Shown one piece after another: positions 1 to 5,553 of a stretch of 6,235 nucleotides of DNA (positions within the stretch are counted from its first letter, which is position 1; every line of letters starts with the position of its first letter). Source of the DNA: Candidatus Omnitrophota bacterium (GTDB lineage: Bacteria; Omnitrophota; Koll11; VGKN01); the NCBI GenBank assembly GCA_016867055.1, contig VGKN01000100.1:1-6235 (forward strand). The letters are read 5' to 3'. A model generated the notes under the pieces. It did not search any database and was not told the DNA's origin. It saw nothing but the letters and a program-made list of their open reading frames with translations. Both the position numbers and the translations under genes were made by a program.

Positions 1-2
1 TT

Positions 3-656
3 GAAAACTTGAATTTTAAAATCACTCTTTATCAAGACCAAGATGACGATGGTGAAATGATACTCGGAAGAGATATATCAAGCTCTGTTAAACTTCCCAC
101 ATATTATAGTTATCAACCAGATAGAATTGGTAAATGGCAGAAGGTCGTCATACCGCTTGAAGATTTTGGAGCGATATACGACTTTACTAAGATGTTAGAA
201 CTTGCGTTAGTATTTGAGTCAAAACCTACTGAAAATGAGGGCACTTTGTTTATTGACGATATATTATTTGGCAAGGGGCTAAAAAAGGCATTAGAAGTTG
301 ATAAAACCTTACCATTTAAAGCTCCGTATGGCGAGACCTTTAAAAATAATAATGAAGCGCTTGCCGAAGGGAACATTCTCTCAGACAAGAATAATATCAG
401 CGTTGAGGCGCCTTCAAGGGCCGAGGAGCCAAGGCTTGAGGCTGTCAGATTTGAGTATTCTCCAGACGAGGGTTTAACATGGTATACAATAGGTACAGAC
501 TATGACTTGAATGATAATGTGTATATGGTTAAATGGGATACGAAAGGACTTGATGAGGATTTAGCCTATAGCCTGAGAGCGGTTACTTGCGGCATATTGG
601 GCGAAGAGATTCCAGGCACTCCTGTAGTAAATCTTAACATAAAATATTCAGAATAA
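3..656 (+). CDS. C-terminal part of a secreted-type protein: carbohydrate-binding-like jelly roll plus Ig/FN3-like domain (5' partial)
   Basis: The reading frame is open back to the window edge (first whole codon at 3), so 217 C-terminal residues are visible and the true start lies upstream; the TTG at 9 is probably internal. Visible residues 1-90 have the pattern of a galactose-binding or CIA30-type beta-sandwich: an aromatic-rich strand region, W45 with KVVIPLEDF, a mid-domain LELALVFE strand and a closing GTLFIDDILF strand (IDDI at 84-87). After a polar linker (about 91-130), residues 131-217 look like one Ig/FN3-like or Big-type domain, with VRFEYSPDEGLTWYTIG, VKWDTKGL and YSLRAV strands, ending in a final beta strand and the stop TAA. 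No catalytic domain is visible. By family knowledge such modules sit in surface or secreted proteins and bind glycans or act as spacers; the actual function depends on the missing N-terminal part. No terminator is obvious before the tRNA 17 nt downstream. Confidence 0.8.
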   Translation, partial: ENLNFKITLYQDQDDDGEMILGRDISSSVKLPTYYSYQPDRIGKWQKVVIPLEDFGAIYDFTKMLELALVFESKPTENEGTLFIDDILFGKGLKKALEVDKTLPFKAPYGETFKNNNEALAEGNILSDKNNISVEAPSRAEEPRLEAVRFEYSPDEGLTWYTIGTDYDLNDNVYMVKWDTKGLDEDLAYSLRAVTCGILGEEIPGTPVVNLNIKYSE

Positions 657-673
657 CCTGCTTTGGTTTTGGT

Positions 674-746
674 GCCGAGATAGCTCAGTTGGTAGAGCGC
701 GGGACTGAAAATCCCGGCGTCCCCAGTTCGATTCTGGGTCTCGGCA
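674..746 (+). tRNA. tRNA-Phe (anticodon GAA)
   Basis: A complete cloverleaf can be drawn. The acceptor stem GCCGAGA (674-680) pairs with TCTCGGC (739-745), followed by discriminator A746. T8-A9 are at 681-682. The D arm is GCTC/GAGC around AGTTGGTA. The anticodon stem CGGGA/TCCCG (700-704/712-716) encloses the loop CTGAAAA, with anticodon GAA at 707-709. The variable loop is GCGTC. The T arm is CCCAG/CTGGG around TTCGATT. CCA is not encoded (the next bases are CTTTT), so it must be added after transcription. The acceptor stem is identical to that of the tRNA-Thr 155 nt downstream. Confidence 0.97.
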
Positions 747-770
747 CTTTTCGCTTTATACCTTGAAGTA

Positions 771-840
771 TCAAAGTGTCAAGGGTGACAATGTGTCAAA
801 GAATATGTTTTTTAAACTTTGATGCTCTGGTACTATGACA
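771..840. repeat. Cluster of TGTCA/TGACA words between the two tRNA genes
   Basis: The stretch between tRNA-Phe and tRNA-Thr has no convincing gene. It contains four copies of TGTCA or its complement: TGTCA at 777-781, TGACA at 786-790, TGTCA at 794-798 and TGACA at 836-840. The first and third sit in a direct repeat, CAAAGTGTCAA (772-782) and CAATGTGTCAA (789-799), one mismatch apart and 17 nt in register. The first two form a small inverted repeat around AGGG. ATCAAAG (770-776 region) is also mirrored by CTTTGAT at 817-823. It could be a degenerate intergenic repeat, an operator-like cluster or chance in an AT-rich spacer. The repeats are seen directly; no function is supported. Confidence 0.4.
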
Positions 841-879
841 CTGATTTTAGAAATGACGCTTGCATAGCTTGGCTGGTAG

Positions 880-989
880 CCCCGCACCTTTTTGTATTAT
901 GCCGAGATAGCTCAGCGGTAGAGCAGGGCTTTCGTAAAGCCAAGGTCGAGAGTTCAAATCTCTCTCTCGGCTCAATAAAAGGTGCGGGG
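880..989. repeat. Perfect 13-bp inverted repeat enclosing tRNA-Thr
   Basis: CCCCGCACCTTTT at 880-892 is the exact reverse complement of AAAAGGTGCGGGG at 977-989. The arms lie 8 nt before and 4 nt after the mature tRNA-Thr ends. In the transcript they would form a GC-rich helix clamping the 5' leader and 3' trailer of the tRNA. The repeat overlaps the candidate anticodon stem of the interrupted tRNA-like sequence described at 858-1036. The repeat is directly seen; the processing role is inferred. Confidence 0.8.
901..972 (+). tRNA. tRNA-Thr (anticodon CGU)
   Basis: A complete cloverleaf is present. The acceptor stem GCCGAGA (901-907) pairs with TCTCGGC (965-971), followed by discriminator T972. 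T8-A9 are at 908-909. The D arm is GCTC/GAGC around AGCGGTA. The anticodon stem is GGGCT/AGCCA with a G-A mismatch at its first pair, and the loop TTCGTAA carries anticodon CGT at 933-935. The variable loop is AGGTC. The T arm is GAGAG/CTCTC around TTCAAAT. CCA is not encoded (CAATAAAA follows). It reads ACG threonine codons. The gene is boxed by a 13-bp inverted repeat, which is unusual for a stand-alone tRNA. Confidence 0.96.
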
Positions 990-1064
990 TTTATAAAGCG
1001 CTAGTCCGGGGGGGTCAAGTCCCTCTGCGGGCTCCACTTATCGCAAATAACGTAAATAATTAGA

Positions 1065-2312
1065 TTGAAAGATTTCTTTTCTATCCTCAAGAATAAAAAT
1101 TTCTTCCTTTTATGGATTAGCCAGATAATCTCACAGTTTGGGGATAGGCTTACCCAGATGGCGCTTATTGCGCTTATGAGCGCACGCTCGCCTGGCTCAA
1201 CGCTAAATCTTGCAAAACTACTCTCCTTTACAATAATACCTGTTTTTGTAATAGGCCCTGTAGCAGGTGTGTATGTGGACAGATACTCAAGAAGAAGAAT
1301 AATGATAATATCAGATATCCTGCGAGGAGTATTTATTCTATCCATACCTTTATTCTTGATGGATATTAAGGATAAAATTTTACCCATATATATAGCGGTG
1401 TTTCTTTCCTATTCTGTCACAAGGTTTTTTTTAACATCTAAATTGTCTATAATACCTGATCTGGTGACAAATAACCAGCTTCTGGCAGCTAATTCCCTTT
1501 CTTCAACCACAGCAATGATAGCCGCAATTTTAGGTTTTGGCATAGGCGGTGTCTTGGTTGAGCTTGTTGGTATAAAAGGCGGGTTTTATATAGATAGTAC
1601 CACCTTCTTTTTATCGGCAGTAATGATAACCCTTATAAGCGTAAAAGAAGCGAATTCTATTTTAAACAAAATACAAAATAGAATTGAAAAAAAATCCATA
1701 TTTAAGGAATTTAAGGAAGGTCTAAGTTATATCCCAAGAGACAAAAAGGTGCTTTTTGTTTCAGCGATACAGTTTTTACTTATGAGTGGGATTGGCTCCG
1801 TTTACGTTATTATAATAATATTTATACAACAGACACTTGGTTCTGCCACAAGGCATTTAGGGCTTCTTGTTATGTTTTTAGGCGCAGGATTATTTTTAGG
1901 GTCTGTCATATACGGTGGTTTTGGAAGCAGGTTTTCTAAGGTAAAAATCATATTTTTTTCTCTTATTATATGCGGGATTTTAATTATATCTTTTACAGCC
2001 CTTGTTAAAATATCCTGTTCGTTTTTAGTTGCCGCCCTGATAGCGTTTTTGCTTGGGCTCTCGGTTTCTCCTATTGCTATATCAAATAATACCCTTTTGC
2101 ATGAGTTAATACCTAATCAGATGCGCGGTAAAATTTTTAGCAGCCTTGAGATAGTATCGCATCTGGCATTTTTAAGTTTTATGTTTCTAAGCGCTCTATT
2201 AGGAGAATATCTTGACAGGGCGTGGATTTTAATTTTCATAGGCGTGCTATTTTCTATTTTTGGTATAATAGGGCTGTTTTTGAAATTTAGGTATGAGAGA
2301 CTTAGGTTGTGA
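1065..2312 (+). CDS. Major facilitator superfamily transporter, MFS_3 / drug-efflux type
   Basis: A 415-residue integral membrane protein of usual MFS length, with about 12 hydrophobic segments in two halves separated by a basic central loop (about residues 193-228). The N-terminus (FSILKNKNFFLLWISQIIS..GDRL) is typical of the family. The loop between helices 2 and 3 carries motif A as GPVAGVYVDRYSRRR (64-78), with D72 and the arginine cluster. IPDLVTNNQLLAANSL (about 120-135) and LIPNQMRGKIFSSLE (about 358-372) recur in the MFS_3 group, which includes EntS-like siderophore exporters and macrolide exporters. It probably exports a small molecule using the proton gradient; the substrate cannot be read from sequence. 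The start is TTG at 1065: an in-frame stop lies at 1053-1055, leaving little choice, and there is no clear Shine-Dalgarno. It begins 28 nt after the tRNA-like CCA at 1034-1036 and may be cotranscribed with tRNA-Thr. Its 3' end overlaps trxB by 20 nt. Confidence 0.9.
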   Translation: MKDFFSILKNKNFFLLWISQIISQFGDRLTQMALIALMSARSPGSTLNLAKLLSFTIIPVFVIGPVAGVYVDRYSRRRIMIISDILRGVFILSIPLFLMDIKDKILPIYIAVFLSYSVTRFFLTSKLSIIPDLVTNNQLLAANSLSSTTAMIAAILGFGIGGVLVELVGIKGGFYIDSTTFFLSAVMITLISVKEANSILNKIQNRIEKKSIFKEFKEGLSYIPRDKKVLFVSAIQFLLMSGIGSVYVIIIIFIQQTLGSATRHLGLLVMFLGAGLFLGSVIYGGFGSRFSKVKIIFFSLIICGILIISFTALVKISCSFLVAALIAFLLGLSVSPIAISNNTLLHELIPNQMRGKIFSSLEIVSHLAFLSFMFLSALLGEYLDRAWILIFIGVLFSIFGIIGLFLKFRYERLRL

Positions 2313-3237
2313 CATTGTAATAATAGGTGGCGGTATAGCAGGGCTCACGGCTGGACTGTATACTTCAAGAGCCGGGATGGATACACTTCTCTTGGAAGGT
2401 ACTAATTTAGGTGGTCAAGCTATTATAGCAGAGGCAATAGAGAATTTCCCGGGATTTCCCGATGGAATATCTGGAATTGAACTTATAACAAGACTAAAAG
2501 AGCAGGCTGTAAAATTCGGATTAAAAATTGAATACGAGAAGGTAGCTAAGATTGTGACCGAAGAAGGCAAATCAAAGTCAGTAAAGACAAATGATAAAAC
2601 TATAAATTGCTACGGTATAATTCTTGCAGTTGGCGCAAGCCCAAAAAGATTAGGCGTTGAGGGCGAAGAAAGATTTATAGGCCGGGGGGTTTCCTATTGC
2701 GCTACCTGCGATGGTCCTATGTATAAGAACAAAGAGGTAGTGGTAGTGGGTGGCGGAGATGCTGCTATTGAGGAGGCGTTATTTCTGGATGAATTATGTA
2801 AGAAGATTTATCTTGTGCACAGGAGAGACTCACTGCGGGCAACCAAGGTGCTACAGGAGAGGTTATTTAAAAGTCCCAGGATAGAATTTATTTCTTCCAG
2901 CATTGTTAAGGAAATAAAGGGGTCTAATCGTATTGAAGAGGTAGTTTTAGAAAATCTAAAAGACCATAAAGTTTATATTTTAAAAACAGATGGCATTTTT
3001 ATCTTTGTAGGCACAGAGCCGAATACAGATTTCTTAAAGGGTGTTGTTGATTTGGATACGGAAGGCTATATCATAACAAATGAAGAGATGGAGGCTTCTG
3101 TAAAGGGTATTTATGCCTGCGGGGATGCACGCAAAAAAGTATTCAGGCAATTAGTTACGGCAGCAGGAGAGGCTGCAACCGCCGCCTATATCTGCACGCA
3201 CTATGTACTTTCCTTAAAGGGTTTTATCTATAAATGA
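2293..3237 (+). CDS. trxB: Thioredoxin reductase (NADPH, FAD-dependent)
   Basis: A 314-residue cytoplasmic flavoenzyme of normal TrxB length that passes electrons from NADPH through FAD to a disulfide in thioredoxin or a similar protein. The FAD-binding GGGIAG is at 12-17, with the acidic end of the second strand at E35, and GGQA at 40-43. The redox-active pair C136-A-T-C139 lies in SYCATCDG. The NADPH-binding GGGDAA is at 153-158, followed by HRRDSLR (176-182), whose basic residues normally select NADPH over NADH. The second FAD motif GIYACGDA is at 272-279, and the QLVTAAGEAATAA tail is standard. The ATG at 2293 lies inside the transporter gene, so translation is probably coupled; only a weak TTAGG precedes it. 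No thioredoxin gene is in the window. The stop is immediately followed by a hairpin. Family assignment is secure; a related flavin reductase using another small dithiol partner is the only realistic alternative. Confidence 0.96.
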   Translation: MRDLGCDIVIIGGGIAGLTAGLYTSRAGMDTLLLEGTNLGGQAIIAEAIENFPGFPDGISGIELITRLKEQAVKFGLKIEYEKVAKIVTEEGKSKSVKTNDKTINCYGIILAVGASPKRLGVEGEERFIGRGVSYCATCDGPMYKNKEVVVVGGGDAAIEEALFLDELCKKIYLVHRRDSLRATKVLQERLFKSPRIEFISSSIVKEIKGSNRIEEVVLENLKDHKVYILKTDGIFIFVGTEPNTDFLKGVVDLDTEGYIITNEEMEASVKGIYACGDARKKVFRQLVTAAGEAATAAYICTHYVLSLKGFIYK

Positions 3238-3238
3238 A

Positions 3239-3263
3239 AAATCCCAACATTTTGTTGGGATTT
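3239..3263. terminator. Hairpin terminator between convergent genes, probably bidirectional
   Basis: AAATCCCAAC (3239-3248) pairs perfectly with GTTGGGATTT (3254-3263) around a 5-nt ATTTT loop, which can close by one further A-T pair. It starts one base after the trxB stop and ends 27 nt before the stop of the convergent small Cys-rich gene. A-rich and T-rich arms give a run of T at the 3' side on either strand (TTT then AT-rich on +, TTTTT on -), so it can end both transcripts. The U-tracts are short, so efficiency is uncertain. Confidence 0.75.
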
Positions 3264-3290
3264 AGTAGGTTATATAAATTTTATTATATT

Positions 3291-3461
3291 TTAGTGTTTA
3301 TGCTTGTCTTGTTTTTTAGCGCTCTTTGAGCATGCTAAATGATAATCGCATACCTCGCAGCAAATGTGCTCTTCGCCTTTTTCGCCCCTATACCACTTGG
3401 TCTCGCAGGTCCAGTAAACCTGGCACATCTCACAGCAATGTCCAAATTCGCCCAGGGCCAT
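3291..3461 (-). CDS. Small cysteine-rich protein with duplicated CCxxCx5C module
   Basis: Encodes 56 residues, ATG at 3461-3459 to TAA at 3293-3291. Eight cysteines fall in two identical spacings: C9 C10 xx C13 x5 C19 (CCEMCQVYWTC) and C34 C35 xx C38 x5 C44 (CCEVCDYHLAC), 25 residues apart, so the protein looks internally duplicated. H8, H32 and H41 lie next to the clusters. The tail is Lys/His-rich (KKQDKHKH). There is no signal peptide or membrane segment, so it is probably cytoplasmic. The pattern suits a small zinc-ribbon or other metal-binding protein; nothing shows DNA binding or catalysis. The gene is supported by a Shine-Dalgarno GAAAGG (3469-3474) 7 nt from the ATG, a near-consensus promoter at 3484-3512 and a terminator just past its end. 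I do not recognise a named family. It faces trxB; a thiol-redox link is possible but unproven. Confidence 0.85.
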   Translation of the reverse strand: MALGEFGHCCEMCQVYWTCETKWYRGEKGEEHICCEVCDYHLACSKSAKKQDKHKH

Positions 3462-3483
3462 TTATAAACCTTTCGTTGCCAGT

Positions 3484-3512
3484 AGAATAATAAATATATA
3501 GAATATTGTCAA
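3484..3512 (-). promoter_or_regulatory. Sigma-70-type promoter of the small Cys-rich gene
   Basis: On the minus strand a perfect -35 TTGACA (3512-3507) is followed after exactly 17 nt by TATTCT (3489-3484), a four-of-six match to the -10 consensus. The start point would be near 3477, giving a leader of about 16 nt that contains the ribosome binding site GAAAGG. It lies in the 128-nt gap after the gspM-like stop (3590), so the small gene is transcribed independently of the secretion operon. No other gene is seen in this gap. Confidence 0.75.
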
Positions 3513-3589
3513 GAAAAATAGTGTTGTAATTTGTTGGGGCTTTGTTTTTGTTAAGCATTTGGTATTTAAATAGCACAAATAATAAAAAC

Positions 3590-4123
3590 TTATTCTGAAA
3601 TAAAAAGTTGCGAAATATAGAAACTACCCTCTAAGATTTGACTATTAGGCTTGGCGCTTAATTGGAATTTTTTAATCTTTAATAGCGAAAGTGAATTTTC
3701 AAGATTATAAATAAAATTTAGATACCCTTCCATCGTGCCCGTAGTTTTTAAGTCAATAAAGATTTCTTTGTATAGATTCAAATTTTTAGAAGCGCTTTGA
3801 GGTCTTATATCAATAATGTGAATATTTGCCCTCTTAGCCAGATCTTCTAATTCCGATAGAGCAGAGATGGCCGTATCTTCCTCTTGGTCAGATAACTCAA
3901 GCGTTGTGGTGAATTTACTGTATTTGGTTTGAATATATTCTTTTCTACTCAAGAGTTGTAAATATTTCTTCAATTTTATTCTTGCGGCATTAATTTCCTT
4001 ATTCAACATATGATTTTTATTTAAGATAGGGGCTATTAAAAGATTGAAACAAATACTAAAAATAATTACAAATATTGCAATGTAAAATATTACCCTTTCT
4101 CTTTTTGCAAACAATCTTTCCAT
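3590..4123 (-). CDS. gspM: GspM/PilO-like inner-membrane assembly protein
   Basis: A 177-residue bitopic membrane protein. A short basic cytoplasmic N-terminus (KRER at 7-10) is followed by one transmembrane helix (about 11-31), then a charged helical, probably coiled-coil stretch (about 37-70). A mixed alpha/beta periplasmic domain (about 80-177) has the strand-helix pattern of the PilO/GspM ferredoxin-like fold (NIHIIDIRPQ, EIFIDLKTTGTMEGYLNFIYNLENS, LKIKKFQLSA). The motif running from the TGT turn through the YLNF helix to the ENS segment is characteristic of PilO-type proteins. In type II secretion GspM pairs with GspL; in type IV pili PilO pairs with PilN. It is the third gene of the minus-strand operon, 2 nt after the gspL-like stop, with AAGGA (4133-4137) 9 nt before the ATG. 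Sequence in this family is poorly conserved, so the call rests on topology, fold pattern and position. No clear terminator follows. Confidence 0.82.
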   Translation of the reverse strand: MERLFAKRERVIFYIAIFVIIFSICFNLLIAPILNKNHMLNKEINAARIKLKKYLQLLSRKEYIQTKYSKFTTTLELSDQEEDTAISALSELEDLAKRANIHIIDIRPQSASKNLNLYKEIFIDLKTTGTMEGYLNFIYNLENSLSLLKIKKFQLSAKPNSQILEGSFYISQLFISE

Positions 4124-4125
4124 AA

Positions 4126-5553
4126 TTATTTTTCCTTAAGACAAACTATCTCAAAATCTACAATCTCACCTGTTTGCGTGTTTCTCTTGGAAGCATATCT
4201 AACTTTTATATTAAAATTTTTAAAAACCAATGACTTCTCAAGTTGCAAGACAAGTTTAAATGCAGAATTTAATTCTGTAGCTTGTCCACGTAAGATTACC
4301 TGATTATCTTCTTCGTAATTAAGATTAATTAAAGATACCTCATTTGGTATGACCTGATGAAGTTCATATAATATTTCTAAACTTGATGGTCTTTTCTTTA
4401 AGCGGGTTTCCAATAATTGCAATCTCTTATCTATTTCTCCGAGCAACTTTGCATCTTTTTCAATTTTATTTAGTTCTACCCTTAGTTGCTTTAGGTATTT
4501 AGTCTTGTTGTCCAAACTCTTAACCATACCTATCCCCAAAATCAAAATTATTCCAAATATAAATAATATTAGCTGTAGGCGTTCTTTAGTACGATGCATT
4601 TTTTTTAACGCCTCTTTTGTATCCTGAGGTAATAGGTTGAGGGATTCTTCCACATCCCCTATTCCTAATCCAATGAGACTGACAAGTGAATTATCGGAGT
4701 CTAAAATGCGATTTAATAAATTCTCTGAAAAGTTAACCCTTTTATCATAAGATAAGATTTCAATAGGTAGACCCGCTTTTTTATTAAGGGTTTTGGCTAA
4801 TTCCTGAGCGTTTTTGTTCGCGCCAAGGATAATAATCCTACGCAATGTTTCCTTTGATATCTCTTTTAAATAGGCATTATGGGTTTTGTTTATCTCCTCA
4901 ATGAGTAAATCTTCCCAATTGTCTTGGGCCCTATTAAATTTAAAACAACGACTAAAAAGTAGTTTCTTACGAGAGATTATCGCTAATTCTACTCTATTAG
5001 AATCAATATCTATAACCATAACTGGGTCAGGATCCTCCGGTTTGATATAATAATAAAAATTACAAAGCCCATAAGAACTCATCGCTATTGCAAGTTTTGT
5101 AATTTTTAATTCCTTAAATATTTTAATGTAACGCTCAATCACAGGCTTAGTTACAATAATCATATTTATATAGGAATATCCTTCGTTATCACTTGAAATG
5201 GTCTGATAACCTGTGGTTAATTCATCGGCTTGATAGGGCAAATATCTAGGGGCTTGTAAATAGACAATCTTTTCAATCTCTTCCGACGCTTGAGCGGGAA
5301 CTTTTAGATATCTGCAGGTTGCATGCTCACAGGGCAAAGATATAATTATTGGATTATTGCTATATCCTAACCTCTTAAAAACCCTGTTTAATCTTTCGGA
5401 TAATTCTTTATCATTTATATCAGAATGGATTGCCTCAACCTCCAAGCCCACAAATTCCCTCTTAGCGTTGTTACTACACAGGCATTTTATTACTTTTAGA
5501 ACATTCTCTGTAATTTGACATAGAAATATTAAATTTTTCTTTTTAACTCTCAT
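4126..5553 (-). CDS. gspL: GspL-like assembly protein: PilM-like cytoplasmic domain fused to PilN-like membrane domain
   Basis: A 475-residue protein. Residues about 1-300 follow the actin-like PilM/GspL pattern: IISLPCEHATCRYLKVP (about 70-86), EIEKIVYLQAPRYLPY (92-107), which matches the PilM segment before the YLPF/YIPF-type turn, VMVIDIDSNRVELAIISR (about 178-195) and the late IILGANKNAQEL glycine turn. The first phosphate loop is degenerate (FLCQITENVLKVI near 10-22), so nucleotide binding is doubtful, as is usual for GspL. Residues 304-309 (SLNLLP) resemble the PilN motif that docks into PilM, here in the same chain. One membrane helix (about 326-345) and a coiled coil (about 346-388) lead to a PilN-type periplasmic domain (VIPNEVSLINLNYEEDNQVI). 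It links the cytoplasmic ATPase side to GspM and the pseudopilus. The ATG at 5553 overlaps the gspK stop by 11 nt, indicating coupled translation. Confidence 0.88.
   Translation of the reverse strand: MRVKKKNLIFLCQITENVLKVIKCLCSNNAKREFVGLEVEAIHSDINDKELSERLNRVFKRLGYSNNPIIISLPCEHATCRYLKVPAQASEEIEKIVYLQAPRYLPYQADELTTGYQTISSDNEGYSYINMIIVTKPVIERYIKIFKELKITKLAIAMSSYGLCNFYYYIKPEDPDPVMVIDIDSNRVELAIISRKKLLFSRCFKFNRAQDNWEDLLIEEINKTHNAYLKEISKETLRRIIILGANKNAQELAKTLNKKAGLPIEILSYDKRVNFSENLLNRILDSDNSLVSLIGLGIGDVEESLNLLPQDTKEALKKMHRTKERLQLILFIFGIILILGIGMVKSLDNKTKYLKQLRVELNKIEKDAKLLGEIDKRLQLLETRLKKRPSSLEILYELHQVIPNEVSLINLNYEEDNQVILRGQATELNSAFKLVLQLEKSLVFKNFNIKVRYASKRNTQTGEIVDFEIVCLKEK

Larger units (their letters stand above)
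858..1036 (+). pseudogene. Interrupted tRNA-like sequence: 5' half and 3' half flanking the intact tRNA-Thr
   Basis: Left part: GCTTGCA (858-864), TA (865-866), the D-arm-like GCTT-GGCTGGTA-GCCC (867-882), C883, GCACC (884-888) and TT (889-890). Spacing is canonical from position 1 to U33. Right part: AA (979-980), GGTGC (981-985), a long variable region (986-1008), a T arm GGGGG/CCCTC (1009-1013/1021-1025) around GTCAAGT, TGCGGGC (1026-1032), T1033 and CCA (1034-1036). The outer ends pair as a 7-bp acceptor stem (five Watson-Crick pairs, two G-U), and GCACC/GGTGC pairs as an anticodon stem. The whole tRNA-Thr sits where the anticodon would be, so no anticodon can be assigned. Defects are a poor D stem (GCTT against GCCC), G in place of T54 and an oversized variable region. 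I read it as a decayed tRNA into which tRNA-Thr was inserted, or a nested precursor; the left half is the weaker part of the call. Confidence 0.4.

Noticed and set aside
113..388. 91-residue open frame on the minus strand
   Set aside because: It is antisense to the jelly-roll domain, with no ribosome binding site or recognisable domain.
990..997. TTTATAAA palindrome beside the tRNA-Thr inverted repeat
   Set aside because: It is too short and AT-only, and adds no support to the neighbouring helix.
819..1004. 61-residue open frame on + across tRNA-Thr
   Set aside because: It overlaps the whole tRNA-Thr gene and the flanking inverted repeat; the translation is that of tRNA sequence and has no protein-like features.
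1001..1387. 128-residue open frame on the minus strand
   Set aside because: It is antisense to the well-supported N-terminal part of the MFS transporter and its residues follow from that coding pattern.
3563..3572. TATTTAAATA palindrome after the gspM-like gene
   Set aside because: It is a short AT-only palindrome expected by chance in AT-rich spacer sequence; with no GC stem or T-run it does not qualify as a terminator.
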